Assembly: GCF_002858715.1 (NCBI RefSeq)
Contig: NZ_PJZH01000001.1
Span: 372,001-436,000, forward strand
DNA length: 64,000 nt
Direction of reading: 5' to 3'
From: Chimaeribacter coloradensis
GTDB lineage: Bacteria; Pseudomonadota; Gammaproteobacteria; Enterobacterales; Enterobacteriaceae
The notes below the pieces were generated by a model. The model saw only the letters and a program-made list of their open reading frames with translations, made no database searches and had not been told where the DNA came from. Made by a program: the position numbers and the translations under genes. The number at the start of each line of letters is the position of its first letter. Within the stretch, counting starts at the first letter, position 1. Shown in pieces: positions 27,778 through 36,755 of the stretch.

Positions 27778-29154
27778 TTATGCGGCCGGGGCGCTCTGCT
27801 GGGTCATCCGTAGGAAGCTGACCACGGCACCGCCGGCGGCCAGCGTCCCGCCTAACAGCAGAGACGCGTGGGTGCCGCTTTGTGAAAACAGGTTAAACAT
27901 CAGCGCCACCAGGGCTGCCCCGGTGGTCTGGCCCAGCAGGCGGGCGGTGCCGAGCATCCCGCTGGCACCGCCGCTGCGTTCACGCGGCGCGGCGCTGATA
28001 ATGGTGTGGTTGTTAGGTGACTGGAACAGCCCGAACCCGGCACCGCACAGGATCATCCGCCAGATGATATCAACATCGCTGGGGTGGGAGGGCAGCAGCG
28101 CCAGGGCATAGAGGCCGCAGGCGAACACCAGCAGGCCGATGCCGCCCAGCAGCCCGGCGTGATAGCGCTCCACCAGCCTGCCGGCAATCGGTGCCATGAC
28201 CATCGTCGCCAGCGGCCACGGCGTCAGCAGCAGGCCGGTTTCCACCTCACTGCGCCCCAGCACGGTTTGCAGGAAGAACGGCAGGGAGACAAAAGCCAGC
28301 ATCTGCGCGCTGAACGAGCAGATCGAGGTGCCGATGGAAAGCGAAAAGATCGGGATACGCAGCAGGTCAACCGGCAGCAGCGGGAAGGGCTGATTCAGCT
28401 GGCGGCGGACAAACACCACACCCACAATCAGCAGCGCCAGCAGTTCGCCCAGCGTCAGCAGCAGGCTCTGCCCCTGTGCAAAGCCGCTCAGGGCGGTAAT
28501 CAACAAACCGAAGGTCAGCGCGTTCAGCACGCCGCTCAGCAGATCAAACCGCTGTCCTGTACGGCGGCTGGGGTTGGCAGGCAGGAATTTCATGCCGAGC
28601 GCCAGCGCCACCAGGCCGATCGGCAGGTTAATGGCAAACAGCCAGGGCCAGTCAGCAAAGGAGAGGATGGCGGAGGCCACGGTCGGCCCGGCCGCCGACG
28701 AGACGGCCACAATCAGCGCATTGATGCCCATGCCGCGCCCCAGATAGCGCTGCGGGTAGATGATGCGCACCAGCGCGGTATTCACGCTCATGATCGCCGC
28801 CGCACCAAACCCCTGTAAGACGCGGGCGATGGTCAGGGTCGTCAGTGAGTCGGCCAGCGCGCACAGCACGGAGGTGATGCTGAATACCAGCAGCCCCGCC
28901 TGGTAAACGCGGCGGTAGCCCAGAATATCCCCCAATGAGGAGAGCGAGAGCAGGGAGATGGTAATCGCCAGCTGGTACGCATTCACAATCCAGATCGAGG
29001 ACGCCGGGCTGGCGTTCAGATCCCGGGCGATGGTCGGTAAGGCCACGTTGGCAATCGCGCCATCCAGCACAGAGACAATAATACCCAGGGCGATGGCCAG
29101 GATCGCGCCATAACGCTGGGGGACGGGCAAGCCGTCAGCAGGGGTTGCGGTCAT
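27778..29154 (-). CDS. yebQ: MFS drug-efflux-type transporter YebQ (DHA2 family)
   Basis: The 458-residue inner-membrane protein has about 14 predicted helices, typical of the EmrB/QacA (DHA2) drug:proton antiporters. It matches E. coli YebQ at the start (ADGLPxPQRYGAIL), in the TM1 motif VLDGAIANVALPTIA and in the C-terminal GLFQSPNNHTII and GMLGTARLLGQ. The ATG at 29154 was chosen because homology begins there; a GTG 15 codons upstream is open but lies outside the family. The substrate is unknown. Confidence 0.92.
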   Translation of the reverse strand: MTATPADGLPVPQRYGAILAIALGIIVSVLDGAIANVALPTIARDLNASPASSIWIVNAYQLAITISLLSLSSLGDILGYRRVYQAGLLVFSITSVLCALADSLTTLTIARVLQGFGAAAIMSVNTALVRIIYPQRYLGRGMGINALIVAVSSAAGPTVASAILSFADWPWLFAINLPIGLVALALGMKFLPANPSRRTGQRFDLLSGVLNALTFGLLITALSGFAQGQSLLLTLGELLALLIVGVVFVRRQLNQPFPLLPVDLLRIPIFSLSIGTSICSFSAQMLAFVSLPFFLQTVLGRSEVETGLLLTPWPLATMVMAPIAGRLVERYHAGLLGGIGLLVFACGLYALALLPSHPSDVDIIWRMILCGAGFGLFQSPNNHTIISAAPRERSGGASGMLGTARLLGQTTGAALVALMFNLFSQSGTHASLLLGGTLAAGGAVVSFLRMTQQSAPAA

Positions 29155-29269
29155 GAAAACAGTCTGATAGTAAACAGGTGATGCCTGAAATATTAACACG
29201 CTAACTATTTAAGCGCGGCCTTTCCGGCGGGTGGTCACTCTTTTTTTTAAGCAACCTCTGCCGTTCTGG

Positions 29270-30094
29270 TCAGTTATAGTGCAGGGATTTACGCAACTGG
29301 CTGGGGCTGACGCCGAACGCTTTTTTAAACGAGGTCGAGAAGTTGTTGCTGTCGCTGAAACCGCAGGCAAAGGCGATCTCCGTCAGCGTGTCATCGGTGG
29401 ATTGGATCTGGTATTTCGCCCGGTTAAGCCGCAGGGTGTTCAGGTATTTTTGCGGGGTCTGCCCGGTGTGGCTGAGGAACTGGCGATGCAGGGTGCGTGG
29501 CGTGATGTAAAAGCGATCGGCCAGGGCCTCCCAGTTAATCTCATCCTGCGGGTTCTGTTGCAGATAGAGCAGGATCTGTTGCAGTTTATCCTGATTGGAG
29601 CCGGTGTGGGTGATGCGGTAGCGCCCCTGGCGCAGCAGCATCAGGATGCGCAGAAACAGCGTCTCCTGTCGGCACTGTTCAATCAGCGGCTCCTGCTCCA
29701 CCTGAAGTTTCATCTCATCCAGCAGGCTTTTCAGCGATTTTTTCAGCGCCGGGCTGATGCTCCAGACGCAGCCGTCATCCGGCGAGGGCAGCAGGTGGCT
29801 GAAGTTTTTAATAAAGGTAAACGAGGCGTTGGGCCGGTAGAGGATATTGACCAGCCGCAGATCGTCGACCTGCTCAAACAGGTGGCGATCGGCCGCATTG
29901 ATGTAAAAACACATGCCGCAATTAATGGTGTAGGGGAAATCATTCAGAACGTGTAACCCGCTGCCGCCATCCACAATAAAGATTTCATTGAAGTCGTGGG
30001 TATGCTCAGGAAACGGCTCCTGCGGCTCACGGAATGCCAGGGCCACGGCATCCTCCTGGCGCGGGAAAAAATCATAGCTGCGCAAGGTATACAT
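29270..30094 (-). CDS. AraC-family transcriptional regulator (RhaS/RhaR-like)
   Basis: The 274-residue protein has an N-terminal cupin sensor domain (FPEHTHDFNEIFIVDGGSG) and two C-terminal helix-turn-helix motifs (WEALADRFYITPRTLHRQFLSHTG; EIAFACGFSDSNNFSTSFKKAFGVSPSQLR in parts). The architecture is that of RhaS/RhaR, but no rhamnose genes lie nearby, so I do not name it. The ATG at 30094 follows GAGTGAGAGACCC. It sits between yebQ and kdgR, where E. coli has no such gene; its target is unknown. Confidence 0.85.
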   Translation of the reverse strand: MYTLRSYDFFPRQEDAVALAFREPQEPFPEHTHDFNEIFIVDGGSGLHVLNDFPYTINCGMCFYINAADRHLFEQVDDLRLVNILYRPNASFTFIKNFSHLLPSPDDGCVWSISPALKKSLKSLLDEMKLQVEQEPLIEQCRQETLFLRILMLLRQGRYRITHTGSNQDKLQQILLYLQQNPQDEINWEALADRFYITPRTLHRQFLSHTGQTPQKYLNTLRLNRAKYQIQSTDDTLTEIAFACGFSDSNNFSTSFKKAFGVSPSQLRKSLHYN

Positions 30095-30268
30095 GGGTCT
30101 CTCACTCTGGCGGGGCAACAAGGAGCAGTGCCCGTAATGGGGGGGATAAATTCAATTAAAACGTATAAATAAAAAAAATAAACCCGCGTTTCATTAAATT
30201 GTGACGGCGGTGAGATATTTTCGACTTGCTTGCAAGAAAGGGTGAAAGGCGGGCAAAAGTGCCGTAGA

Positions 30269-30298
30269 TTGCTAACCAGGCGTTATTTCTCTTATACT
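30269..30298 (+). promoter_or_regulatory. possible kdgR promoter
   Basis: TTGCTA (30269-30274), 18 bases, TATACT (30293-30298). A short inverted repeat CTTGC-TT-GCAAG lies upstream at 30225-30236. Confidence 0.4.
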
Positions 30299-30373
30299 GA
30301 ATTACTGTTCTGATTTTTTTGAAACTCATTGATCCGGGCGGCCCGCACGGGCCCCGGAGAAGGTAAGGCAACC

Positions 30374-31165
30374 ATGGCTATTGCAGATTTTGATAAACAA
30401 CCGGACTCCGTCTCCTCTGTGCTGAAGGTGTTCGGCATCCTTCAGGCGCTGGGCGAAGAGCGGGAAATTGGGATCACGGAACTCTCCCAGCGGGTGATGA
30501 TGTCGAAAAGCACCGTCTATCGCTTTCTGCAAACCATGAAGTCGCTGGGCTACGTGGCGCAGGAGGGGGAGTCGGAAAAATACTCGCTGACGCTGAAGCT
30601 GTTTGAGCTGGGGGCCAAGGCGTTGCAGAACGTTGACCTGATCCGCAGCGCAGACATCGAAATGCGTGAGCTGTCGAAACTGACCCGTGAGACGATTCAC
30701 CTCGGCGCGCTGGATGAAGACAGCATCGTCTACATCCATAAAATTGACTCGATGTATAACCTGCGCATGTATTCGCGCATCGGCCGCCGTAACCCGCTGC
30801 ACAGCACTGCCATCGGCAAAGTGCTGCTGGCGTGGCGCGACCGCAAAGACGTGGCGGAGATTCTCAAAGAGGTGGAGTTTACCCGCAGTACCACGCGCAC
30901 GGTCGGCAGTGCGGAGGAGCTGATGCCGGTGCTCGACTTGGTGCGCGAGCAGGGCTACGGCGAAGACAACGAAGAGCAGGAAGAGGGGCTGCGCTGCCTG
31001 GCGGTGCCGGTGTTCGACCGCTTCGGGGTGGTGATTGCCGGCCTGAGTATGTCTTTCCCGACCATCCGCTTCTCCGAAGAGGCCAAAGTGGATTATGTGG
31101 CGATGCTGCACACCGCGGCCCGCAATATCTCGGAGCAGATGGGCTACCACGACTACCCGTTCTGA
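30374..31165 (+). CDS. kdgR: IclR-family repressor KdgR of pectin/ketodeoxygluconate catabolism
   Basis: The 263-residue regulator has an N-terminal winged helix (ITELSQRVMMSKSTVYRFLQTMKSLGYVAQE in parts) and a C-terminal effector domain that binds 2-keto-3-deoxygluconate (NPLHSTAIGKVLLAW, CLAVPVFDRFGVVIAGLS). It represses uronate-degrading genes. The ATG at 30374 was taken over the upstream frame from 30329 because MAIADFDKQPDSVSSVLKVF is the family N-terminus and AGAAGGTAAGG precedes it. A KdgR-like operator lies 5 kb away at the kduI/kdgF divergon. Confidence 0.96.
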   Translation: MAIADFDKQPDSVSSVLKVFGILQALGEEREIGITELSQRVMMSKSTVYRFLQTMKSLGYVAQEGESEKYSLTLKLFELGAKALQNVDLIRSADIEMRELSKLTRETIHLGALDEDSIVYIHKIDSMYNLRMYSRIGRRNPLHSTAIGKVLLAWRDRKDVAEILKEVEFTRSTTRTVGSAEELMPVLDLVREQGYGEDNEEQEEGLRCLAVPVFDRFGVVIAGLSMSFPTIRFSEEAKVDYVAMLHTAARNISEQMGYHDYPF

Positions 31166-31187
31166 CCCGCTCTGTTGGGCATAAAAA

Positions 31188-31216
31188 AACCGGCGCTTAT
31201 CGCGCCGGTTTTTTTG
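31188..31216. terminator. bidirectional terminator between kdgR and tcyP
   Basis: AACCGGCGC (31188-31196), loop TTATC, GCGCCGGTT (31202-31210) with T and A runs on both sides. Confidence 0.88.
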
Positions 31217-31238
31217 GGAACGCCGTGGGGCGGCAGGC

Positions 31239-32630
31239 TTAGCGGTGCGCCAGTTCTGCGGTCTCGTCGGCATTCATCAGGGTTTTGTCCGTCTGGCGCA
31301 TCAGCTGGCTGGTGACTGTCCCGGCGGTCATTGAGCCGCTGACGTTCAGGGCGGTACGCCCCATGTCGATCAGCGGTTCCACGGAGATCAGCAGCGCCAC
31401 CAGGGTCACCGGCAGGCCCATCGCCGGCAACACAATCAGCGCGGCAAAGGTCGCGCCACCGCCCACACCCGCCACACCGGCAGAGCTGAGGGTCACGATG
31501 CCCACCAGGGTCGCAATCCAGACCGGATCAAACGGGTTGATGCCCACGGTCGGGGCCACCATCACCGCCAGCATGGTCGGGTAGAGGCCCGCACAGCCGT
31601 TCTGCCCGATAGTCGCGCCAAAGGAGGCGGAGAAGCTGGCGATCGATTCCGGGATGCCCAGGCGACGGGTTTGCGCTTCCACGCTCAGCGGGATAGTTGC
31701 AGCGCTGGAGCGGCTGGTAAAGGCGAAGGTCAGCACCGGCCAGACTTTGCGGAAGAAGCGGCCCGGGTTGACGCCGACGCCGGCCAGGAACAGGGCGTGG
31801 ACCACAAACATGATGCCCAAACCGAGGTAAGAGGCGACCACGAAGCTGCCGAGCTTGATGATGTCCTGCAGGTTGGAACCGGCCACCACTTTGGTCATCA
31901 GCGCCAGTACGCCGTACGGGGTGAGTTTCATCACCAGGCGCACCAGCTTCATCACCCAGGATTGCAGGGTGTCGATGGCCACCAGCACACGCTCGCCTTT
32001 GGCTTTGTCATCCTTCAGCAGTTGCAGTGCCGCCACACCCAGGAACGCCGCGAAGATCACCACGCTGATGATCGAGGTCGGGCTGGCGCCGGTGAGTTCG
32101 GCAAACGGGTTTTTCGGCACGAAAGAGAGCAGCAACTGCGGAACGGTGAGGTCCGCCACCTTACCGGCATAGTTGGTCTGCAAAGCGGCCAGACGGGCCG
32201 TCTCCTGCGCGCCCTGTACCAGGCCGTCCGCCGTCAGGTGGAACAGCCAGGTCACCAGCACGCCGACCAGCGCCGCAATCATGGTAGTCACCAGCAGGGT
32301 GCCGATGGTGAGCACGCTGATTTTCCCCAGCGAGGAGGCATTATGCAGCTTCGCTACCGCACTCAGGATAGAGGCAAACACCAGCGGCATCACGATCATC
32401 TGCAGCAGCTGCACATAACCATTACCGACGATGTTAAACCAGCTGATCGAGGTCTTCAGCGTGTCGCTGTCTGAGCCGTAAACAGCCTGCAGGCCCAGGC
32501 CAAACAGCACGCCCAGTACCAGCCCCACTAATACTTTTTTTGCCAGGCTCCACGGCTTATGGCGGGTTTGCGCCAGCAGCCACAGGAGGGCAACGAAGAC
32601 CACTACGTTAATCACGAGCGGAAGATTCAT
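31239..32630 (-). CDS. tcyP: L-cystine:sodium symporter TcyP (YdjN)
   Basis: The 463-residue dicarboxylate/amino acid:cation symporter (DAACS) family protein imports L-cystine. About eight helices, the [19 protein letters not shown] re-entrant region and the Ser-rich [19 protein letters not shown] motif are clear. The ATG at 32630 gives the E. coli length and N-terminus ([16 protein letters not shown]); the frame is open upstream to 32738 but lacks hydrophobic or conserved sequence. Confidence 0.94.
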   Translation of the reverse strand: MNLPLVINVVVFVALLWLLAQTRHKPWSLAKKVLVGLVLGVLFGLGLQAVYGSDSDTLKTSISWFNIVGNGYVQLLQMIVMPLVFASILSAVAKLHNASSLGKISVLTIGTLLVTTMIAALVGVLVTWLFHLTADGLVQGAQETARLAALQTNYAGKVADLTVPQLLLSFVPKNPFAELTGASPTSIISVVIFAAFLGVAALQLLKDDKAKGERVLVAIDTLQSWVMKLVRLVMKLTPYGVLALMTKVVAGSNLQDIIKLGSFVVASYLGLGIMFVVHALFLAGVGVNPGRFFRKVWPVLTFAFTSRSSAATIPLSVEAQTRRLGIPESIASFSASFGATIGQNGCAGLYPTMLAVMVAPTVGINPFDPVWIATLVGIVTLSSAGVAGVGGGATFAALIVLPAMGLPVTLVALLISVEPLIDMGRTALNVSGSMTAGTVTSQLMRQTDKTLMNADETAELAHR

Positions 32631-32822
32631 ACCCAACTCTCCAGAAGTTATCCAATTTATAGTGCATTGTGCCGGGGCGTCCGCTTTTTCAGACGGTTTC
32701 CCCTGACTTTTGCTTGCGCATAGGGTAACAGGCCGCAATAGAGGCGCTTATAACCAGATCTTATGGCTTATAACTTTTCCTGCAATTCAGGGTGCTATTT
32801 GAGCAAGATGGCGATAAGGCGC

Positions 32823-33386
32823 TCAGATCGAGGTAATGTTCTTCAGGAACTGGCCGATGTTCTGGAGGTGGAGGGTGTCGATAAAGCCCGGCCCCTGCTG
32901 CCACCACACCGCCAGCCCGACCAGCACCAGGCAGAGCGTGCGCTCTAACTGGTTGCCTCTCTGGCTGTTGAGGATTGGCAGGCGGAAGCGCCAGCGGCAG
33001 GGCCACAGCAGCGGGACGCCCGCCGGGGTGAGCATATCTGCCATGATGTGGCTCAGATAGCCGACGATCATCGCATGCAGTACATCCAGGGGAATGCCCC
33101 AGTCAGCGGGCACCTGAGAGCGGAACAGGAAGATGCCGCCGGCGACGGCCAGCAGGCTGTGGGTAAAGCCCCGGTGGCCGCAAAGGCGCGAAATGGGCAA
33201 GGAGAGCCATTTCAGCCGCTGGCCCAGCAGAGAGTTGGGGTGGTCAATATCCGGCAGCAGTGAGGTCACCAGCGCACCGGGAATAATATGCCACCAGTCA
33301 CCCTGTGCCAGTTCAGGGGAAAGCTCTGCCTTTTTGGCAAAAATGGCACAGGCAACAGAAAAAATGAGATGCCCTTCGGCAGTCAT
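32823..33386 (-). CDS. ydjM: YdjM, DUF457 inner-membrane metal-dependent hydrolase family, SOS gene
   Basis: The 187-residue membrane protein carries the DUF457 metal-site motifs LLPDIDHPNS, CGHRGFTHSLL and YLSHIMADMLTPAGVPLLWP. E. coli ydjM is a LexA-repressed SOS gene, and a LexA-like box lies 20 bases upstream here. The ATG at 33386 (MTAEGHLIFS) was chosen on homology; the longer frame to 33509 runs through the promoter. Its cellular role is not known. Confidence 0.9.
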   Translation of the reverse strand: MTAEGHLIFSVACAIFAKKAELSPELAQGDWWHIIPGALVTSLLPDIDHPNSLLGQRLKWLSLPISRLCGHRGFTHSLLAVAGGIFLFRSQVPADWGIPLDVLHAMIVGYLSHIMADMLTPAGVPLLWPCRWRFRLPILNSQRGNQLERTLCLVLVGLAVWWQQGPGFIDTLHLQNIGQFLKNITSI

Positions 33387-33405
33387 ACGACAATCCTGAC
33401 TGAAA

Positions 33406-33425
33406 AACTGGTAATTTATCCAGTA
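33406..33425 (-). promoter_or_regulatory. LexA-like SOS box of ydjM
   Basis: AACTGGTAATTTATCCAGTA is close to the LexA consensus TACTG-N10-CAGTA and to the known uvrB box. It overlaps a possible TATACT -10 hexamer (minus strand, 33427-33422). Confidence 0.7.
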
Positions 33426-33510
33426 TAAAACATATTGTTGCAGCGCGGAAGCCGTTACCCTGTAACTATTTGCAAGCAGGCGACGCCGGAGAGGGGAAGG
33501 TAAAAACAAT

Positions 33511-33535
33511 AAAAAAACGCGGCCGGGGCCGCGTT
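33511..33535 (-). terminator. terminator of the kduI-kduD operon
   Basis: AACGCGGCC (33516-33524) and GGCCGCGTT (33527-33535) form a stem. On the minus strand it is followed by a T run of seven. Confidence 0.82.
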
Positions 33536-33554
33536 GTCGTGATGCGCAGAGACG

Positions 33555-34316
33555 TTACCGTGCCAGCCAGCCGCCGTCAACCGCCAGCGTATAGCCATTA
33601 ACATAATCGGACGCGGCTGACGCGAGGAACACCACCGGCCCCATCATGTCTTCCGGTGCGCCCCAGCGGCCGGCCGGGATGCGGTCCAGAATCTCTTTGC
33701 TGCGGTCTTCGTCGTCACGCAACTGCCGGGTATTGTTGGTGGCCATATAGCCCGGCGCGATGGCATTGACGTTAATCCGGTGCCTGGCCCACTCGTTGGC
33801 CAGCAGCCGGGTAACGCCCATCACCGCGCTTTTGGAAGCGGTGTACGAGGGTACGCGGATACCGCCCTGGAATGAGAGCATAGAGGCGATGTTAATGATC
33901 TTCCCGCCGGTGCTCTGTTTGATAAACTGCCGCGCCACCGCCTGAGACAGGAAAAACAGGGTTTTGATATTGACGTTCATCACGTCGTCCCAGTCCTGCT
34001 CGGTAAAGGCCAGCGCATCCTCCCGGCGGATGATGCCGGCATTGTTGACCAGAATATCGATTTTGCCGAAGCCGCTAATCGCCTGCTCCACCACGGACGG
34101 AATCACGTCTGTGCGGCTCAGGTCAGCTTTTACCGTCAGGAAGCGCCGTCCCAGCGCCTCGACCGCCTGACGGGTCTCGTCCGGGTCCGACATGTTGACG
34201 CCGACGATGTCGCAGCCCGCCTGGGCCAGGCCGATCGCCATTCCCTGGCCCAGGCCGGTGTTGCAGCCGGTGACCAGGGCCACTTTCTCTTTCAGTTCAA
34301 ACGCGTTCAGCATCAT
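33555..34316 (-). CDS. kduD: 2-dehydro-3-deoxy-D-gluconate 5-dehydrogenase KduD
   Basis: The 253-residue short-chain dehydrogenase reduces 2,5-diketo-3-deoxygluconate to 2-keto-3-deoxygluconate with NADH in the cytoplasm. The cofactor motif TGCNTGLGQG, the structural NNAG and the catalytic YTASK (with Ser in IASMLSFQGG) are all present, and the C-terminus NGYTLAVDGGWLAR is the family's. It lies 63 bases downstream of kduI, giving two consecutive steps of unsaturated uronate catabolism. Confidence 0.96.
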   Translation of the reverse strand: MMLNAFELKEKVALVTGCNTGLGQGMAIGLAQAGCDIVGVNMSDPDETRQAVEALGRRFLTVKADLSRTDVIPSVVEQAISGFGKIDILVNNAGIIRREDALAFTEQDWDDVMNVNIKTLFFLSQAVARQFIKQSTGGKIINIASMLSFQGGIRVPSYTASKSAVMGVTRLLANEWARHRINVNAIAPGYMATNNTRQLRDDEDRSKEILDRIPAGRWGAPEDMMGPVVFLASAASDYVNGYTLAVDGGWLAR

Positions 34317-34379
34317 CTCTCGCTTCTCTTGGTCGCAGCCGGATGGGCGCGGGTTATGCCGTCAGCGGCAGGGGGCCGG

Positions 34380-35216
34380 TCAGCGCAGGTCGGCCACGGC
34401 CACGTGGTCCATATCATCAAATACCTGGTTTTCACCGATCATGCCCCAGATAAAGGTATAGCGCTTGGTGCCGACCCCGGCATGGATCGACCAGCTCGGC
34501 GAGATCACCGCCTGCTCGTTGTGCACCAGCAGATGGCGGGTCTCCTGCGGCTCGCCCATCATATGGAAGACGGCGGTGTCCTCATCCATATCGAAATAGA
34601 AGTAGACCTCCATGCGGCGCTCATGGGTATGGCACGGCATGGTGTTCCACTGGTTGCCGTCAGCCAGTTTGGTCAGCCCCATGGTGAGCTGGCAGGTCGG
34701 CAGCACGTCCGGCACGATAAATTTATTGATGGTGCGGCGGTTACTGGTGGCGTCATCGCCCAGCGTCTGCGGGGAGGCCTCCGCCATCGTGATTTTGCGG
34801 GTCGGGAAGGTGGTGTGGGCCGGGGCGCTGTTGTAGTAGAACTTGGCCGGGCGCGCGGCGTCAACGCTGCTGAAGACCACCTCCTGCGCCCCTTTGCCGA
34901 CGTAAAGCGCCTCTTCAGTGCCGACTTCAAAGGTGTCGCCGTCCACCACGATCAGGCCCGGCCCGCCGATGTTAATGACCCCCAGCTCGCGGCGTTCAAG
35001 GAAATAGCTGACGCCCAGCTGCTTACCCACTTCACCGCCAATCGACACGCTGTTCTGCACCGGCTTGATGCCGCCGATGATGATGCGGTCGATATGGCTG
35101 TAGGTCATGGTGTAGGTGTCATCTTCGAAGATCTTCTCGATCAGGAATTCCCGGCGTAACCCGGCGGTGTCGAGGTGTTTGGCGTGTTCGCTGTGAATGC
35201 TTTGACGGACTTGCAT
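34380..35216 (-). CDS. kduI: 5-dehydro-4-deoxy-D-glucuronate isomerase KduI
   Basis: The 278-residue bicupin zinc isomerase converts 5-keto-4-deoxyuronate to 2,5-diketo-3-deoxygluconate. The metal-site strand reads [16 protein letters not shown] (two His and a Glu), with a later His in [18 protein letters not shown]. The ATG at 35216 follows AAGAGGCACTGAC; the frame to 35273 is non-homologous. It is transcribed away from kdgF, with a KdgR-like box between them. Confidence 0.96.
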   Translation of the reverse strand: MQVRQSIHSEHAKHLDTAGLRREFLIEKIFEDDTYTMTYSHIDRIIIGGIKPVQNSVSIGGEVGKQLGVSYFLERRELGVINIGGPGLIVVDGDTFEVGTEEALYVGKGAQEVVFSSVDAARPAKFYYNSAPAHTTFPTRKITMAEASPQTLGDDATSNRRTINKFIVPDVLPTCQLTMGLTKLADGNQWNTMPCHTHERRMEVYFYFDMDEDTAVFHMMGEPQETRHLLVHNEQAVISPSWSIHAGVGTKRYTFIWGMIGENQVFDDMDHVAVADLR

Positions 35217-35381
35217 GTCAGTGCCTCTTGAGGGAGTGGCGGAGCGGGCGAAGGCCCGTAGGAGGGAATGCACCGGGCAAAGAGGTGGGCCGCGTGGCAG
35301 CGCCAGCCCGCCTCTTTGGAGTATGCCCGGTTCATCCTCGTTCTGAAAAAAGCATAGTGCCTGCGAGATATGAATTCAATA

Positions 35382-35404
35382 AATATGAAATGACGTTTTA
35401 TTTA
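35382..35404. promoter_or_regulatory. KdgR-like operator in the kduI/kdgF divergon
   Basis: ATGAAA (35385-35390), five bases, TTTTAT (35396-35401) matches 11 of 12 palindrome positions of the KdgR box (ATGAAA-N5-TTTCAT), in an AT-rich patch between the two divergent genes. Confidence 0.65.
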
Positions 35405-35503
35405 TTTTTTGAAGGGCGTCATGCTTTTGCTATTTTTGCGCTGACGGCACGCGGCTAGCCCGTAGTATGGGGCGCTGTAACCCCTTAGCGACAGGAGCAA
35501 GCA

Positions 35504-35836
35504 ATGAACACCTTCTTTTTCGATCAGGAGACCCCGTGGGACGATCTGGGGCAGGGCATTAAGCGCAAAGTGATGACCTGGAGCGATGAACTGATGATGG
35601 TGGCGGTACATTTTGAAAAAGGGGCGATCGGCACGCCACATCAGCACGATATCCATGATCAGATCGCCTACGTTGCCGCAGGCAGCTTTGAAGTGGAGAT
35701 CGAGGGGGTAAAAAAGGTGCTGAAAACCGGTGACGCCTACCGGGCGGTGAAGCATGAGATGCATGGCGTGGTCGCCCTGGAGGCGGGCAGCATCCTGATT
35801 GATACCTTCTCGCCGAAGCGGGATGATTTTCTTTAG
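35504..35836 (+). CDS. kdgF: KdgF, cupin enzyme for unsaturated galacturonate linearisation
   Basis: The 110-residue single-domain cupin converts 4,5-unsaturated galacturonate, released from pectin or alginate oligomers, to 5-keto-4-deoxyuronate, the KduI substrate. The metal ligands fit H46, H48, Q53 and H87 (PHQHDIHDQIAYVAAG; HEMHGVV). CAGGAGCAAGCA precedes the ATG. Divergent from kduI-kduD, it completes three successive cytoplasmic steps, probably under KdgR. Confidence 0.93.
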   Translation: MNTFFFDQETPWDDLGQGIKRKVMTWSDELMMVAVHFEKGAIGTPHQHDIHDQIAYVAAGSFEVEIEGVKKVLKTGDAYRAVKHEMHGVVALEAGSILIDTFSPKRDDFL

Positions 35837-35845
35837 CAGAAAACA

Positions 35846-35875
35846 GCGGCCGGGCAGCGGTTCCCGCCCGGCCGC
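35846..35875. terminator. 10-bp hairpin between kdgF and hxpB
   Basis: GCGGCCGGGC (35846-35855) and GCCCGGCCGC (35866-35875) form a perfect stem between two converging genes. T runs are weak on both sides (TGTTTTC on the minus side). Confidence 0.55.
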
Positions 35876-35904
35876 GTATCAGGCGATTGTGCCGGAGAAG
35901 CGGG

Positions 35905-36570
35905 TCAGGCGAGATGCTCAGCGCGCAGATCCGCCAGCGATGCCAGTTTCACTTCCGCCAGCGCCCAGCGCGGGTCGTCACGGTTCTCTGCGGCCGGCAC
36001 CACAATCGACCGCATCCGGGCCGCTTTGGTGGCGACCATGCCGTTAACGGAGTCCTCCAGGGTCACGCAGTTCAGGGGGTCTACCCCCAATTGCGCTGCC
36101 GCCAGCAGGTAAACTTCCGGGTGCGGTTTGCTGTAGGCCAGGGGCTGTGCCGATACCCGTACCGGGAAAAAGTCCTCCAGCCCGAACATCGCCAGCACCT
36201 TATCCAGCATATAGCGCGGTGACGCCGAGGCGAGGCCGATCTTCAGCCCCTGTTCCCGGCAGAGTTCCAGCGCATGGCTGACGCCGGGCAGCAATGGGCG
36301 GTGCTGCTCTACCAGCGCAATGGCGCGGGCGATGACCCTTTCCGTGACCTCCGCCCGGCTGGGCCCCTGCCACGGCATCGCCTGATACCACATCTCGACC
36401 ACCTGATCGATGCGCAGCCCCAGCGTGTCCGGCAGGGCGTCCCGCTGGCTGAGATCCAGCCCCAGGCTGCCGAAGATATCCAGCTCCGCCTGGGTCCATA
36501 GCGGTTCTGAATCAATCAACAAACCATCCATATCAAAAATTGCTGCATGTATCGGTCGGACATAGGCCAT
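35905..36570 (-). CDS. hxpB: hexitol phosphatase / 2-deoxyglucose-6-phosphatase HxpB (YniC)
   Basis: The 221-residue HAD-family sugar phosphatase has nucleophile D13 and acid D15 in FDMDGLLIDSEP, the Ser of LASASP (motif II), and the YSKPHPEVYLLAA and LEDSVNGM motifs. It is near-identical in layout to E. coli YniC, which dephosphorylates 2-deoxyglucose-6-P and hexitol phosphates. It diverges from yniB. Confidence 0.95.
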   Translation of the reverse strand: MAYVRPIHAAIFDMDGLLIDSEPLWTQAELDIFGSLGLDLSQRDALPDTLGLRIDQVVEMWYQAMPWQGPSRAEVTERVIARAIALVEQHRPLLPGVSHALELCREQGLKIGLASASPRYMLDKVLAMFGLEDFFPVRVSAQPLAYSKPHPEVYLLAAAQLGVDPLNCVTLEDSVNGMVATKAARMRSIVVPAAENRDDPRWALAEVKLASLADLRAEHLA

Positions 36571-36755
36571 GCGCAGACGCTCCTTAAAACCGGGAAAGGG
36601 AAGGTGACTGCCACCACTTTAGCACTGCCCGCCCCAGGCTGAATATGCTTTGTTCACATCGCGCGGCAACCCGGCTAAATGATTAAAAGTTTGGGCGCTT
36701 TTTACATCTGTAGGTACACTTGCTGACAGGAAAGACGTCTTTACAAGGGGAATAC

